DNA of 64,000 bases, from contig NC_062973.1 in the NCBI RefSeq assembly GCF_023078275.1, forward strand, positions 7,098,926-7,162,925. Reading direction: 5' to 3'. A program made the translations under genes and the position numbers. Source of the DNA: Leguminivora glycinivorella. Taxonomy: Eukaryota; Arthropoda; Insecta; Lepidoptera; Tortricidae. The notes below the pieces were generated by a model. That model did no database searches, was not told the origin of the DNA, and saw nothing but the letters and a program-made list of their open reading frames with translations. Shown piece after piece: positions 1 through 10,552 of this stretch; within the stretch, counting starts at the first letter, position 1; every line of letters begins with the position of its first letter.

Positions 1-696
1 CTATCTGCTCCCAAGTACATTAAAGACCAGGAGGTGCGTGCTAAAAAAGGATGTCGTAAAGTCTACGCGAAAACATTGAAAAAAATCCTTATTATTGATG
101 ATGAGACATATGTACCGGTGGACCCGAGCGATGTGCCTGGAAAGCAATATTTCCACTCAACCACTCGAGACGCTGTGGATTACACGCAAAGAGTCTTGCC
201 AAAGGCTAAATTTTTTAACAAATATCTCGTTTGGCAAGCGATTGACCAAAACGGCAATATATCTGAACCTTATATTTGTACTGGATCTATGAACTCAAAG
301 GTTTATCTCAAGGAGTGCATAATTAAACGATTGATTCCGTTTATAAACAAATATCATCGCACGGAAGATGTTGTGTTTTGGCCGGACATGGCGACTTGTC
401 ACTACGCGTCTGAAGTCACCCAGTACTTGGAGTCCACAGGGATTGAGTATATACTCAAGCGTAATAATGCTCCAAATGTGCCCCAAGCTCGAGGAATTGA
501 AATGTTTTGGGCGTTATGTAAGAAAGAATATAAAAAACGAACAGATAAGCCCAAATCAATAACAGCTTTCAAACATCGGTGGACCAGATTGGCAAAAAAT
601 GTGGCAGCTAAGTCAGGAAAAGCTGTCATGCGGCGAGCAGCAATTAATCTGAGAAAAATTGGGTACAAAGGCGTCGTTGGTGCAAATTTGATATAA
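1..696 (+). CDS. Tc1/mariner-superfamily (DD37E-type) transposase, 5' end cut by window edge
   Basis: The frame is open from base 1 to the TAA at 694-696, 231 codons without a stop; the 5' end lies outside the window. Numbering from the GTG at 34, the likely DDE triad is D23 (IIDDETYV), D118 (FWPDMATCH) and E156 (ARGIEMFW). D118 and E156 are separated by 37 residues, the spacing of the DD37E group of the IS630-Tc1-mariner superfamily. Such enzymes cut and paste their element at TA sites. The C-terminal 60 residues are basic. The following 100 bp are AT-rich and end in a gggacacccca stretch near 802-812 that may be near the element terminus. Because the frame is uninterrupted this copy may be young, but the N-terminal DNA-binding half cannot be judged. 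The family call rests on the triad context; the subgroup is inferred from spacing alone. Confidence 0.85.
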   Translation, partial: LSAPKYIKDQEVRAKKGCRKVYAKTLKKILIIDDETYVPVDPSDVPGKQYFHSTTRDAVDYTQRVLPKAKFFNKYLVWQAIDQNGNISEPYICTGSMNSKVYLKECIIKRLIPFINKYHRTEDVVFWPDMATCHYASEVTQYLESTGIEYILKRNNAPNVPQARGIEMFWALCKKEYKKRTDKPKSITAFKHRWTRLAKNVAAKSGKAVMRRAAINLRKIGYKGVVGANLI

Positions 697-915
697 AATG
701 TTTAATTTTATTATATTTTTAATTTTTATTATACGTAACTTATTTACTTTGATCAGTTATTTTATTTAAAAAATCAATTTATTATTGTCTCTTTACTTCT
801 GGGACACCCCATATTTGAAAGAGGCGCATTCCTAGCACACAGTCTTAAATCGTGTAGGTGAACGTACTATGCTTGTATGCGTGAAATTTAATATGACAGG
901 TCGACTGTTCGTGTT

Positions 916-1134
916 ATTGGGGTGATTCTCTGTAAGGATGTTCAACAAACAGTCCCCTGGCAATGATTTTTTAAAATATTTATTTATAAAATCAGAAATA
1001 GTTTGTATAATTTAATTAAGGCAAATGGGTTTTATTAAATTATACTAACTATTTAGGATTTCATTAATAAATATTTCAAAAAATCATTGCCAGGGGACTG
1101 TTTGTTGAACATCCTTACAGAGAATCACCCATTG
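916..1134. mobile_element. 211-bp foldback MITE with ATTG flanks
   Basis: Bases 920-1130 form a nearly complete palindrome. The arm starting gggtgattctctgtaagg is answered by its reverse complement ending at 1130, and pairing continues inward to a loop of about 20 nt near 1018-1037. attg occurs directly outside both ends (916-919 and 1131-1134), a possible 4-bp target duplication. It has no coding capacity. Superfamily not assigned. Confidence 0.8.
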
Positions 1135-1264
1135 ACAGGCGGTAACTGTGAGGTAACCGAGAGGGGGTTGGCGGCACTTTCAGCGGGGAGTGGGGGTGGC
1201 CATACTGTACGATAGTACTCTTTATTATACTGTGCTTCTAGAAGTTCTAGACAAGTCTTATATG

Positions 1265-2025
1265 AGTACCAATTGTGGTAGGGGATAGTGAAAAAATAAG
1301 ATCAGATCCCTCAGAGGCAACTAATATGGGCGTAGCGCAAGAATCGTCAGTATTTAACATACTTTTTTCACTTCTCCTTAACGACCTACCGGTTGCGATA
1401 CAGACTGCCAACATTTTAATGTACGCCGATGATGTTGCTGCCATAGTTACTGCACCAACGTCTGAAAGTCTTCAGCGAGCCTTGAATGAAACGACAACTC
1501 AGCTGTCTCAATGGTTCGCATGGAATGGCTTAGCTTTAAATCTCAAAAAGACTCACTTTGTGCATTTTAATCTTTCGGGCCGCATGACCACGCCGTTGAT
1601 AGTTCATAATTAATGGGAAAATACTTGAACAGGCATCCACGACTACTTTCCTAGGTTTAAAGATTGATCAGGGCTTAAAATGGGACCAGCAAGTAGACAA
1701 ACCGTGTGGTAGTCGGGGCAGTGCGTGCTTTGCCTTAGGTCGAGTTGCAAAGTCTGTGGCTCCAGAAGTAGCCCGGACATGCTATTTCGCCACTGTCCAT
1801 TCATTAATACAGTACGGTGCGGAGCTTTGGGGACGTTGTGCTGAATGGGAGAGGGTCTTTCGCTTTCAGAAACGAGCTGTCAGGATCGTTGCTCAGGTAC
1901 CTGTAGACAGTAGACACTCCGGCCAAAGAACTCTTTAAAAAATAAGAATCCTTACACTCATTACACTGCCTGCAATAGTTATCATGCAGGTAGCCATTTA
2001 TGTAAGAGAGAACTTGGCAGCATAA
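1265..2025 (+). pseudogene. Non-LTR retrotransposon reverse transcriptase, decayed fragment
   Basis: The frame from about 1275 gives a degenerate RT: GVAQESSVFNILFSLLLND matches the family block normally read as GVPQGS..GPLLF..YIND, followed by the catalytic block LMYADDVAAIV. The frame breaks near 1611, resumes at 1756-1938 with a thumb-like part (YFATVHSLIQYGAELWG, FRFQKRAVRIV), and then reads ITLPAIVIMQVAIYVREN to a stop at 2023-2025. This order is typical of jockey-like LINE ORF2 proteins. The loss of the Gln-Gly pair and several frame breaks show it is dead. The C-terminus appears to continue at 2747-2887 after an insertion. Confidence 0.75.
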
Positions 2026-2640
2026 AATACCAGGGGCGGCTCACTCCGCGATTCTATCGCCGCGCTACAAGTACATGTCAGCGGCCGCGAGTTCGCGGCC
2101 CATTCATTGGCGACAACCTTCGCGCGGTGCAATAATAGTTATTTGTATAATAGTTATTTATAGAATCATGAACTTGCGAGTTATTTATAGAATCCTGAAC
2201 TTGCGAGTTTTTTAACACACGAGAAGTAAAATATTATTTGCACCCGAGTGTAACACAAAACTTTTCCCCTCACTGTAGCGAGGAAACTATAACGCAAAAA
2301 ATGCGTTTATCACTGCTTCCAATAGTTCCACAGGTGGTAAATGATCTTTATTACTAGATTCACCTACTTTTATCAATTTTAAAGCAATTAATTTGACTTT
2401 ATTCAAGGTCAAATTACTTTACCCACTAGTGGATAAAATGCGTTTTTACCCGCTGGTATTAAAGGACAAAACACGTGTTACCGAGCTAGTGAGGGGAAAA
2501 ATTCAATGTTGGCTGCTCGCGTGCGCGGTGCGGTCCGTTTGTTAATGTAGGTAAGAATTTAGAATGGCGTCATTTTGTGAACATCAAAGGAGTGAGCCTT
2601 CTGTACTTGTACTATTATACATATATTCTGTGACAAAACT
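2026..2640. repeat. Repeats inserted inside the LINE fragment
   Basis: This block separates two collinear parts of the RT. Its outer parts are repeat-like (ggggcggctcactccgcg at 2033-2050, and a tract containing gtgagccttctgtacttg near 2592-2609). Bases 2134-2500 are a copy of family E, so at least two insertions appear stacked here. Confidence 0.5.
2134..2500 (+). repeat. Family E interspersed repeat, copy 1
   Basis: Almost the same sequence recurs at 20405-20833 (shared blocks include aacttgcgagttttttaaca, cacccgagtgtaac, ttcccctcactgtagcgag and gagctagtgaggggaaaa). This copy has lost part of the left end and carries a 29-bp tandem duplication around 2150-2208. Non-coding. Confidence 0.8.
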
Positions 2641-2694
2641 AACAACATGTGTTCCAAGTACAACATTCGAAATACCGGAAAGTTAGTAGGTATC

Positions 2695-2726
2695 GACCGT
2701 AAATTGGCGAAATCCAATTTACGGTC
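2695..2726. repeat. Short perfect hairpin
   Basis: gaccgtaaattgg at 2695-2707 is followed after six bases by its exact reverse complement at 2714-2726, a 13-bp stem. It lies just before the resumed LINE reading frame and may mark the end of an inserted element. Confidence 0.6.
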
Positions 2727-2746
2727 AAATTAACACATGTGATGGA

Positions 2747-3055
2747 CCCTGCCGTCTATAATAAATTGCCGCAATATGTGGTTGAAGTGCCTAGTGTGTC
2801 GAACTTTAAGTACCTATCGCTTAAAAAAATTGGCTGGTCGAGCACCCGTTCTACACTAGTTATGACAATTTTTTTATTACCTAATTAGAAAAATATTTTT
2901 GTGCATTTTTTATGTGAATATTGCCTAACTTTTTGTAATTTCAATCTTCTGTCTATTTATTCTCTAAGTATTATTGTTGTATGAATATTATTTTTTTTTA
3001 AATCAAATCTTGACGTGTAAAATGGCGTTACAAATATGAATAAATGAATATGAGT
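2747..3055 (+). pseudogene. C-terminus and 3' UTR of the interrupted LINE
   Basis: Bases 2747-2887 read in one frame as a typical LINE ORF2 C-terminus, with VYNKLPQYVVEVPSVSNFKY followed by a short basic tail and a stop. LINE ORF2 proteins commonly end with a block like FYNKLP..I....S...FK..LKKWL. The following AT-rich tract ends with tgaataaatgaatatgag, like a LINE 3' end. Read with 1265-2025 it suggests one element split by later insertions. Confidence 0.6.
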
Positions 3056-3068
3056 AGTATGATTATTT

Positions 3069-3132
3069 TAACCATTGAAAGTTTGTACGGAACCCTCGGT
3101 GGGCGAGTCCGACTCGCACTTGGCCGGTTTTT
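3069..3132 (+). repeat. Dispersed repeat 3' end (ggaaccct...ttggccggt type)
   Basis: The stretch ggaaccctcggtgggcgagt through cttggccggtttttttt matches the right end of the longer element at 46523-47064, which ends ggaaccctacactgagtg...cttggccggtttttt. This is an isolated 3' fragment of that family. Confidence 0.65.
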
Positions 3133-3246
3133 TTTCATAAATTTTGAGCTATATAGTATACGGGTCCAATTAATAAAACAAATGCGTTAAATTTATAACA
3201 CAAATGCGTTATACGAAGTTACCGATTTCTGCCCTCTACACATCTT

Positions 3247-3327
3247 GGCCATGCACAGTAAATAAGAAAGCTTCAGATCACGTGTTGTCAATTAATGTGA
3301 TCTAAGGCATTTGTTACTTTACTGGCC
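3247..3327. mobile_element. Family S small inverted-repeat element, copy 1
   Basis: It runs from ggcc near 3247 to actggcc at 3321-3327. Internal words (agaaagcttcagatcac, tgtgatctaaggcat) match in inverted sense and recur near 22408-22506 and 41331-41417. Confidence 0.5.
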
Positions 3328-3567
3328 TATGTAATCTAATCTAGGTACTGTAGGTACTATAACCCTTGGCAGTGTTGACATGTTTCGCAAGTTTCCCGGG
3401 TTATCTCGCTCGTGTTAGAACTTCAGATGAATTTTGGCCGCCGGCAGGCTCCATGGACTTTAGGCATCGAAATTTCATCGTAACAAAATCAATCTAAAAT
3501 CTTCACCTATGTATTTATGGGATATGTTATGATTTTGTCTAAATCGCTGCCTTGAAAACAAGACAGG

Positions 3568-3908
3568 AATAGTACATTACATCAGAGGCCGGGAAAATGA
3601 AGATTTCCGGCCAAGTGGGTATATACGGCCGAGCGAGCGTGCGAGCGAGGCCGGATAGGGATACGAGGCCGGGAATCCGTTTTCACGCCGAGGCATGTAT
3701 AGTGCTTTTCTCAAACATACAATGAAATTAAAAAAAAATGTTCTAAAGGACAATATTTTCTAAAAAAAAGTTACTTTGCAGGCCTAGGCCTGAAAAATAA
3801 TATGAAATCCCTTTACAGTCCTCTCGAGTTGTTGCGCCCAAAAAGCGGTACTTCCCAGCCCATTTTAAGGAACGTAAAGACAATATTTCATTGCATGTTT
3901 GAGAAAAT
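3568..3908. repeat. GC-rich repeat with inverted flanks
   Basis: A block rich in ggccggg/cggccgagcgagcg (3585-3700) stands out from its AT-rich surroundings. ttctcaaacatacaatgaaa near 3710-3731 is answered inverted by atttcattgcatgtttgaga near 3886-3903, so the two may bound one element. No coding frame. Confidence 0.45.
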
Positions 3909-4277
3909 GAATATTACTTTGATCTTCACTATTGATGATATTTTAACAATATTTTCGGACAAATTTAATTTACGTGGATGAAATGGAGGCGAGGTAAATA
4001 AAAATAAAGAGTTACTTAATAATGTAAACAAAGCTAATTAATAAGCGTGTTGCAAAGATAAGAGCTGATAACGTTCCTACTAATTATTTAGCATAGCAAG
4101 CAAGGGTAATGCGTAATTATTCATTACTACGATTTACAACAAAGCCTTTATTTATAAGAGTTTTTGTTAATACTACTCGAAAGCGTAATCGTAAATGATA
4201 TTCATTGCATGGAGAAAGTGAAAAGCGACCCAAACGGTTAAAAATTACATGCATTTTCCGTGACTGTCCTTTCCTGA

Positions 4278-4358
4278 CTCATCATCCTCCTTCCGTTATC
4301 CCGGCATTTGCCACGGCTCATGGGAACCTGGGACACGCTGTGACAACTAATCCCAAGA
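4278..4358 (-). repeat. SINE-type repeat, 3' fragment
   Basis: The words tttgccacggctcatgg and gacaactaatcccaagat match the copy at 17207-17366, and the minus strand ends in ...gatgatga as other copies do. It is a 5'-truncated retroposed fragment. Confidence 0.6.
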
Positions 4359-4360
4359 TT

Positions 4361-4402
4361 CCGTTTCGCGTCGCGGAAATGCCATTCGGTTACGGGGCCT
4401 GA
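4361..4402 (+). mobile_element. Family U MITE, right-end fragment
   Basis: gaaatgccattcggttacgg followed by ggcc is the right terminus of the element seen in full at 16448-16604. Only the last 40 bp are present. Confidence 0.65.
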
Positions 4403-4489
4403 TAATGAACTATCACTATCATTCTCTTGCACTTCCCGGTCACTTGGGGTCGGCGCAGCAAGTCCCTCTTTTATAACAACTCTATCACC

Positions 4490-4672
4490 CGTCATCTACG
4501 GACTTCAGAGAGCTACCCTTGAGCCTCATCATCCAATACGTGATGGAGATGGTCGAGAAGCTACTGAATAGCTGAAGGAACTTAGGATCGAAGGGGGTAA
4601 TTGCACAAAAGATCCCGATGGGTCGAAGTGTATCCGGAAGGGCCCCCTCAGATTTAAGATAAGATAAGATCA
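4490..4672 (+). repeat. LINE 3' end with (gataa)n tail
   Basis: A tract containing gaaggaacttaggatcgaag and gggtaattgcacaaaagatc ends in aagataagataagat at about 4658-4672, the pattern of a LINE 3' UTR with a pentanucleotide tail. No intact coding frame. Confidence 0.5.
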
Positions 4673-4703
4673 CCCGTCATCTCATCATTAACTTGCTTTC
4701 GTT

Positions 4704-4880
4704 TCACACAGGCCGTCCACTTCTTCTCCGTTTTTCCTCCCCGTTACTTCCTTCCAAATTGTACCTATATTTTTTCACCTTTCTCGTCACACGACTTTCA
4801 TTCCTTCGCATTACATGTCCATGCCATGCTAGATAATGAACTAAATTCATATTTAATAAAGATATTAACGATAAACGTAT
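4704..4880 (-). pseudogene. LINE reverse transcriptase C-terminal fragment
   Basis: The minus strand reads LAWHGHVMRRNESRVTRKV followed by EKRRRSGRP. The block (W.GHV.R....RV...V......KR.RGRP) is the conserved C-terminus of RTE/R1-type LINE ORF2 proteins, also present in the better copy at 47.9-49.2 kb (LRWYGHVMRRPED). Only about 55 codons survive. Confidence 0.65.
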
Positions 4881-5569
4881 AGAAATCACTTCCATATCGA
4901 TTTATTTTATTTTCAGCTTTGTGACAGCTTTGTTTTACTTTTAAAGTTATTTATATACCGGCAAGCGATGGCGTCGACAACCCACGAATAAATAATTAGA
5001 TATAAGTACGCATTTACATAAGTTTCGTCTTTAGAATATTAAATCAATGCGCGAGTTCTTTGACTGCCGTTGTTGTAGGTACAATACTTTATGAATTATG
5101 TACGGTAGCTAATATTAAGTATAATCATCATTATCACGCAGCGTGATATTAAAGATTACCACGGAAAACCAGCGTCAAATAAATCAAATTATCCAAAAGG
5201 TAACTTGACATCAAGCCGAGTAACTTGACATCAACCTTTTCAGTGACGTTTAAACGCAATTTAGTGACATGTTTTTGTAATTTATTTTGTTTAAGCGTCC
5301 TGAATAAACTTTTTTTCTATTTTTCTGTTCGAAAACGCAAAAAATCTGATGTTACATTAGTCGATTACGTTTTCTATGGAACAGCACATTTTGTCATGAT
5401 TTTAGGTTTCGGGACAGGGGACCGATTTTTGAATTTCGATGGCACGAATTCGCTGTTCGGAAGTCTGTGGAAAACGGCGTAACGTAATTTTTGAAAAAAT
5501 GCGGCCAGTCATTTAAAAACTAGTGGCTATGACCACTCGTTTTCGCTTCTGTTAGTACAATTTAAATCG
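4881..5569. other. No recognised feature
   Basis: AT-rich. An 85-codon open frame at 5225-5482 has no recognisable motif and a composition like translated AT-rich DNA. A taacttgacatcaa word is repeated at 5202 and 5221. Confidence 0.4.
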
Positions 5570-5806
5570 CTAGTAAAATCGCCGTCAATAGAAATTGTCA
5601 ACAATGTAAACAAACCATTCTATAAAATATCAATATTCTAGCACAATTTTATTATTTTAAAGGTTGAGGATCATAATGTGATATGAATTGATTAAATAAC
5701 ACATGGATTTAGCCAGTGTCTGATGAGTTATAATGGAAATTAAAGACATTTTGACTACAAGGTTTGTTTACATTGTTCACAATTTCTATTGACGGCGACT
5801 TTAGTA
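5570..5806. mobile_element. MITE with about 45-bp terminal inverted repeats
   Basis: ctagtaaaatcgccgtcaat at the left end and the matching inverted end ...attgacggcgactttagtag at the right continue inward through aatgtaaacaaacc / ggtttgtttacatt. The interior is AT-rich and non-coding. Target duplication not clear. Confidence 0.75.
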
Positions 5807-6391
5807 GAGATATTATTGAACGAAATTCACGAAATCAAATGGTCGACATTCAAAAATCGGCCCCCAGGGCTGGACATTGCAATGACATGTTGCTAGGCCA
5901 ATGCCCACAATACAATTGAATCCATATCTCACAGTTTACTTCCACACTGTAGGAAAGAGGGTGATGGTCTTAACCCGCCACCATACGGGACGTAAAAAAA
6001 TTATTCGTTTTATTATTGCTGCCAAAGATTCGCATAACTTCAAACATGTGTTATTGTGTATCTGATAGTAGGTTAATTATGAATTCATGTTCAGTTTCAT
6101 CAGGAAAGGAAGTGGTTATGCATCTTTGCGTCCGGCGTGATGTTCTTGAATCTCAGATGCGTCGATTAACCGCTACTTTGCGTTGATCACGTTTTGCACG
6201 CTATTAAGCTACTAAGCACTATTTTCGCACTGGTGCAGTATGTATCTATATTTTATTTATTCAAGAGTACAGTTTGCAGTTTCGTTGTCAGAACAGTGTT
6301 TACAGCTAATTAAATTGTGGCATAACAAAAGCCCGGAAATAAAGATTGAAAAAAAATTATGGCATAACGCCGCACTGGGCGAAAACCTAAG
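5807..6391. other. No recognised feature
   Basis: Mixed intergenic sequence. I see no coding exon, tRNA or inverted-repeat boundary. Confidence 0.35.
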
Positions 6392-6462
6392 TATATATAT
6401 ATATATAGGACTATATACGAGTATATATATATATATATATATATATACTCGTATATAGTCCT
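6392..6462. repeat. (TA)n microsatellite inside a hairpin
   Basis: aggactatatacgag at 6407-6421 and its exact reverse complement at 6448-6462 flank a pure (TA)n run, with another (TA)n run just to the left. The whole can extrude as a cruciform. Confidence 0.8.
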
Positions 6463-6882
6463 CCTCATCGGTTTGAAACCTAAGTAGGCATTTAACTTAT
6501 ATTACCTATTTGTGCTACATATTTACAAATATAATTTAATATATAAATGCCTATATGTATTATGAACAGTAGAGCAAAATCATAGTTACAAACCATACAT
6601 ACAGTTAGTTTATTTCAGATAGGTATATGTACCTACTTTGTGCGGTAGTTCGCATTGAGAGTAGGTAAAGTAATTTAATGGGTAACGTCTTTGCCTTTGG
6701 CTAGTTTGTGGTCAAGAGTAAGCCCATTTATAATAATAAAAAAAAAGCGTAAATTCGACCTTCTCGACGTCAGAATAAAAGCCTCCTTCTTTATCCTCTT
6801 TCTTTATTCTTATCAAAATTTCTTAGAAAAATGTACCCGAATTGTTGTAAACTTTCCTAGGTCGCCCTAAAACCATGTCTTA

Positions 6883-7000
6883 GGGCCACTTGCACCAACG
6901 AAAATGGAGGGTTATCCCGAGGGTTAACCCACCATTTTATATGGAATTTGACAGATGACAGCCCACTAACCCTGAGTTAAGTGATTGGTGCAAGTGGGCC
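6883..7000. mobile_element. Family A MITE (PIF/Harbinger-like), copy 1
   Basis: The termini gggccacttgcaccaac and gattggtgcaagtgggcc are inverted repeats. tta lies directly outside both ends (6880-6882, 7001-7003). A 3-bp TTA duplication is the hallmark of PIF/Harbinger insertions. Other copies are at 27919-28169 and 53866-53983. Confidence 0.8.
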
Positions 7001-7007
7001 TTAGGCC

Positions 7008-7133
7008 GTTTTCACATTATCCGATCCGATATCGGATGTCGGAAGGATTTCAATGGAAAAAATCCAAGATGGCGCCTGTAATGTATGGGATATCGGTCCG
7101 ACATCCGATATCGGATCGGATAATGTGAAAACG
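7008..7133. mobile_element. Family C MITE, copy 1
   Basis: Terminal inverted repeats of about 38 bp begin gttttcacattatccgatcc and contain gatatcggatgtcgga. The middle carries aagatggcgcc. Related copies are at 50546-50662, 56341-56481 and 57684-57815. It abuts the family A MITE on its left. Confidence 0.85.
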
Positions 7134-8520
7134 CGCTTATTGTCACCGTGTATTATTTGCCAAAGCACTTTAACGTTTCAGTGAAAAGGTTCTAAATGGC
7201 CTGGGATCGGCATGAAGGTAGTTTTGGCGTTTATCGGGTTACACACGTAAAATTGCCGGTCGTGCCGGCTCATGAGATATTCAGAAGCTCCACAAAGCGC
7301 ATGAAACACGCCTCGGGAGTGCTTTGCACCGAAACTATTGACATTCTCTATTTTAAGCTCTATTCTACTCTTGGATCGAAAAAAAAAATAGGAATACTTT
7401 TTTCGAGCTTTGTATGAATTAATAATCATTACTGAGTAGGTGAAAATTTTAAGATTTACGTTACGTGCTGAAAGCACACTGAATAATCATTTTTTGATAC
7501 ATAGGTATAGTCAGGACAAAATTCTAGTTCGATTTGTATAGCATAAATTTTACAATTGTTATTTTAAACGTCAATATTTGATTTAATTATGACCCATTCT
7601 TGCTGCTCACCGTTAAATTAGCTAGGCCTTAATCTGTCTACAAATATATTTTCAGCTGATTTTGAAATTCTGCCGATTCTGAAAGAAAAATTCATATCTT
7701 CCCACTGCAATATGAGTAGAATTTCAAAAGATCCCTCAAAAAATCTAACCAATCTAAATAAATAGTTTTGCTCTACGTTTGTAAACAATATAATACGAGT
7801 AATTTTATATTGTAACTAGGCAAAAGTAACTAATAAAAGTGCAATCGAAAAGCAAACACGAGCTTTCTACACGAGGGTATTCTCACCAAACCGGTTGGCC
7901 CTTCATGCTGCTCCGCTGACAGAGGCACAACATCCCTCAACTACGCCAGAACAACGCATACCATATCTGATTACAGCAAACTTCACCGGTCATCTTGTCA
8001 AGCACTGCACATGTTCCAACACGTCACTGACACACACGTCCGCGCGCCGCGCCGGCTCAAATGCTACTGACGACCGAGGAAAATAAATGAGATTCGAGAC
8101 AGCCTAAACAAGCTATACCCAACGGAAAATCAACTCTAGAACAGATATTCCAAGTTCAAATTAGAGTGTGTTCGGTGGTGTTTACGACTGTTATCAAATA
8201 TCAAATGGTGCCAAAGCCTAGATGCGGGGAAGAAAGTAGCATTTCCCCGCGCGGATGCTGCGATTTGCGGCGTATATGTTTGAAACGCGGCTACGTGATT
8301 TAATGGAAGTCGGTCGATGGCCGCAGGTCATGTAGGTTGCCGGTGGTTGAGGTTAACTTGAGTAGTTTAAGGGTGTAGGTTACATAATTAAGGTTACATA
8401 ACTTTGTTAGTAGAAGCGGTAACCCCTCTACATTATTTTTTAACATGGCTATTGTGACACACATAATTCATCGATGTTTACATTTTACCATATCTTTACA
8501 CTTTAAACTAGGCCACATAT
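7134..8520. other. No recognised feature
   Basis: Short open frames at 7178-7477 (minus), 7196-7417 and 7895-8086 have no motifs and overlap on both strands. Nothing here can be supported as a gene. Confidence 0.35.
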
Positions 8521-8564
8521 GGCCATGTCACGATATGCATCACGATGAGTATCGTGACATGGCC
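8521..8564. repeat. Perfect 15-bp-stem hairpin
   Basis: ggccatgtcacgata (8521-8535) and tatcgtgacatggcc (8550-8564) are exact reverse complements with a 14-nt loop. It may be the remnant of a small inverted-repeat element. Confidence 0.7.
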
Positions 8565-10406
8565 AATTGGAAAAACAAGTCGAATTTGGAACTCAAACTA
8601 CATATTTAACTATGGAAGAACTGGAAGGATGTTTGTGACATAGGTATAATATGGCAGGAACTGCAAAGAATGTATCAATTTTAATGCTATTAGTTCAGTT
8701 GTTATTAGGTAAGGATGTTTTTATGACAATGAAGTACTATAATTAAATAAACAAATACCTGCATAGACACTTAGATTGTGTTTCTAATTTAGTCAACATT
8801 CTTTTAATTAATTAGAACTCCTTTTTTTACATCCTTAAATTATATTTAAAAATGTACAGAATGTTTTTTATTCACGTGCAACAATTTACGATGTTAATTT
8901 AGGAACATCATCTTTAACAACTTTAGTATAGCCCTAATCACGAGACAAAAACCCACGGAAATAGTCAATGTCAGTCGGTTGACTGGCTTTGAAATGAGTA
9001 GCAAGATCCCATTGCAAAAGCCTGAATTAAACATTCTCTCGGAAGTATTCTTTTAATATCCATCCTGAGAAAGGAATTGCTGTCTTAGAAAATTATTCTT
9101 TTACTGGGTTTGAACAAAGTTACGTTTTTAAGATTACTTTCCGTCACTGTTGAATAGGCAGAGTCCAGTGGGCTTCAAGGCTCGCTGGCTATAATTAATG
9201 AGTTTAGTGAAAGTGTCTTTCGAATATGGATTGATTGAGTTAAACGATTGGGGCTAAGAGACGCGTGGGTTGAACGTAATTTTAACAGTTATGACTGTAA
9301 GTATCTTCCATATGCCGAAATCCAAATAACCATTCTTTGTTTGATGACCAATCTGGCTTAATAGGTTAGACCTTTCTTGTGAACCCGATAGTCCTGGGCT
9401 CCAATCTTGGTAAGTGCATTTGTTTGAGATGCGGTTAACCCTTTTCTTAAAAAATATAACATGCTTGATATAGTAAAAAAAAATGCACAGAAAAAAAAAT
9501 ACAAATAGAGGGATAGAATTGGCATTGTCATCCAGTGGAGGCATGTGGCTAACATGATGGGCTTCCGCAAGGATCAGATTTGGGGATCTGTTTTGATACC
9601 TATGTAATTTTAGTTTTTATAGTTAGTGTGATATTGTATTTGTATACAATATTTTGTTTAATTTAATGTTTATGCAATTGATTTGTAATGTGTTTGGTAT
9701 TAAATTGTATGTATTATAGTGTATACAATCAATCAATCATGTATCTTTAAAGATACGTTGCCAAGCGTTAAAAAAATGTCTCTTGGATTGTAACAGATAT
9801 TTTTGATTTCCACAACACCCTGAACTTTATGCTCTGGATTGGCGGATACCTCTCAATGTATTGAAAGGTCGAGGTCATCTATAGAATTCTAATCTGGTGT
9901 TACTTCATCATCACTTGAGCTTCACAAGTTCATACCTGTCAACTTAGTTTATCGTTCCGTTTTTGAATGTCTAAAAATAGCATGTCTATGACTTACGATT
10001 GACGTTATAGCTCATTGTCACTTTATTACGGTGACATATTGAGGTTGCTGTGTAGGCAACTATAATAGACAATATTATGTTATTTCTAGCTTCTAATTAT
10101 TGATTACTAAGATAGACATCATCAAAGTGGACTCAATTTCGGACTTGATGGGTGGATAGATGGAATGCAAAAATGATTAGGTTCTCCACGGAGAACGTCA
10201 TACCCGTATAGCAAGACTTCATACGTAATTAAGTCGTTCTGGTTCTGACACTGTAGAAAGAAAGAACCTTAAAATAGGTATGTTTTTCTGCTATACCGAC
10301 CTGTATAGCTGTAGGCAAGTGGAGTATCAGTTGTGTATCAAGAATTATCAAGAATTAATGATACACTGATCTGAAATATTGATTTCATTAGTTAAGTAGC
10401 AGACCC
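8565..10406. other. No gene; possible old LINE 3' tract
   Basis: AT-rich. The stretch 9540-9725 (attgtatttgtatacaatat, then repeated aatcaatcaatcatg near 9728) resembles a LINE 3' UTR with a short tail, but no coding part is seen. The overlapping minus-strand frames at 9254-9570 have no motif. Confidence 0.3.
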
Positions 10407-10552
10407 GGCCCCGTAGCCGAATGGCATTTCTCCGACGCCAAACGAAAGCGATACGCCGCTGGCTCTGTCGCGCCAATACGCAAGCGCGATAGAGATAGAT
10501 ATCTACTAGCGCTTCGTTTCGTGAGCGATTGTGCCATTCGGCTAGCCACCCA
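10407..10552 (-). mobile_element. Family U MITE, copy 1
   Basis: It is bounded by ggccccgtagccgaatggca and tgccattcggctagccaccc. It is the reverse complement of the copy at 16448-16604 and nearly identical to it. Both contain the palindromic centre ctagtagatatctatc in some orientation. The apparent open frame across it is a by-product. Confidence 0.85.
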
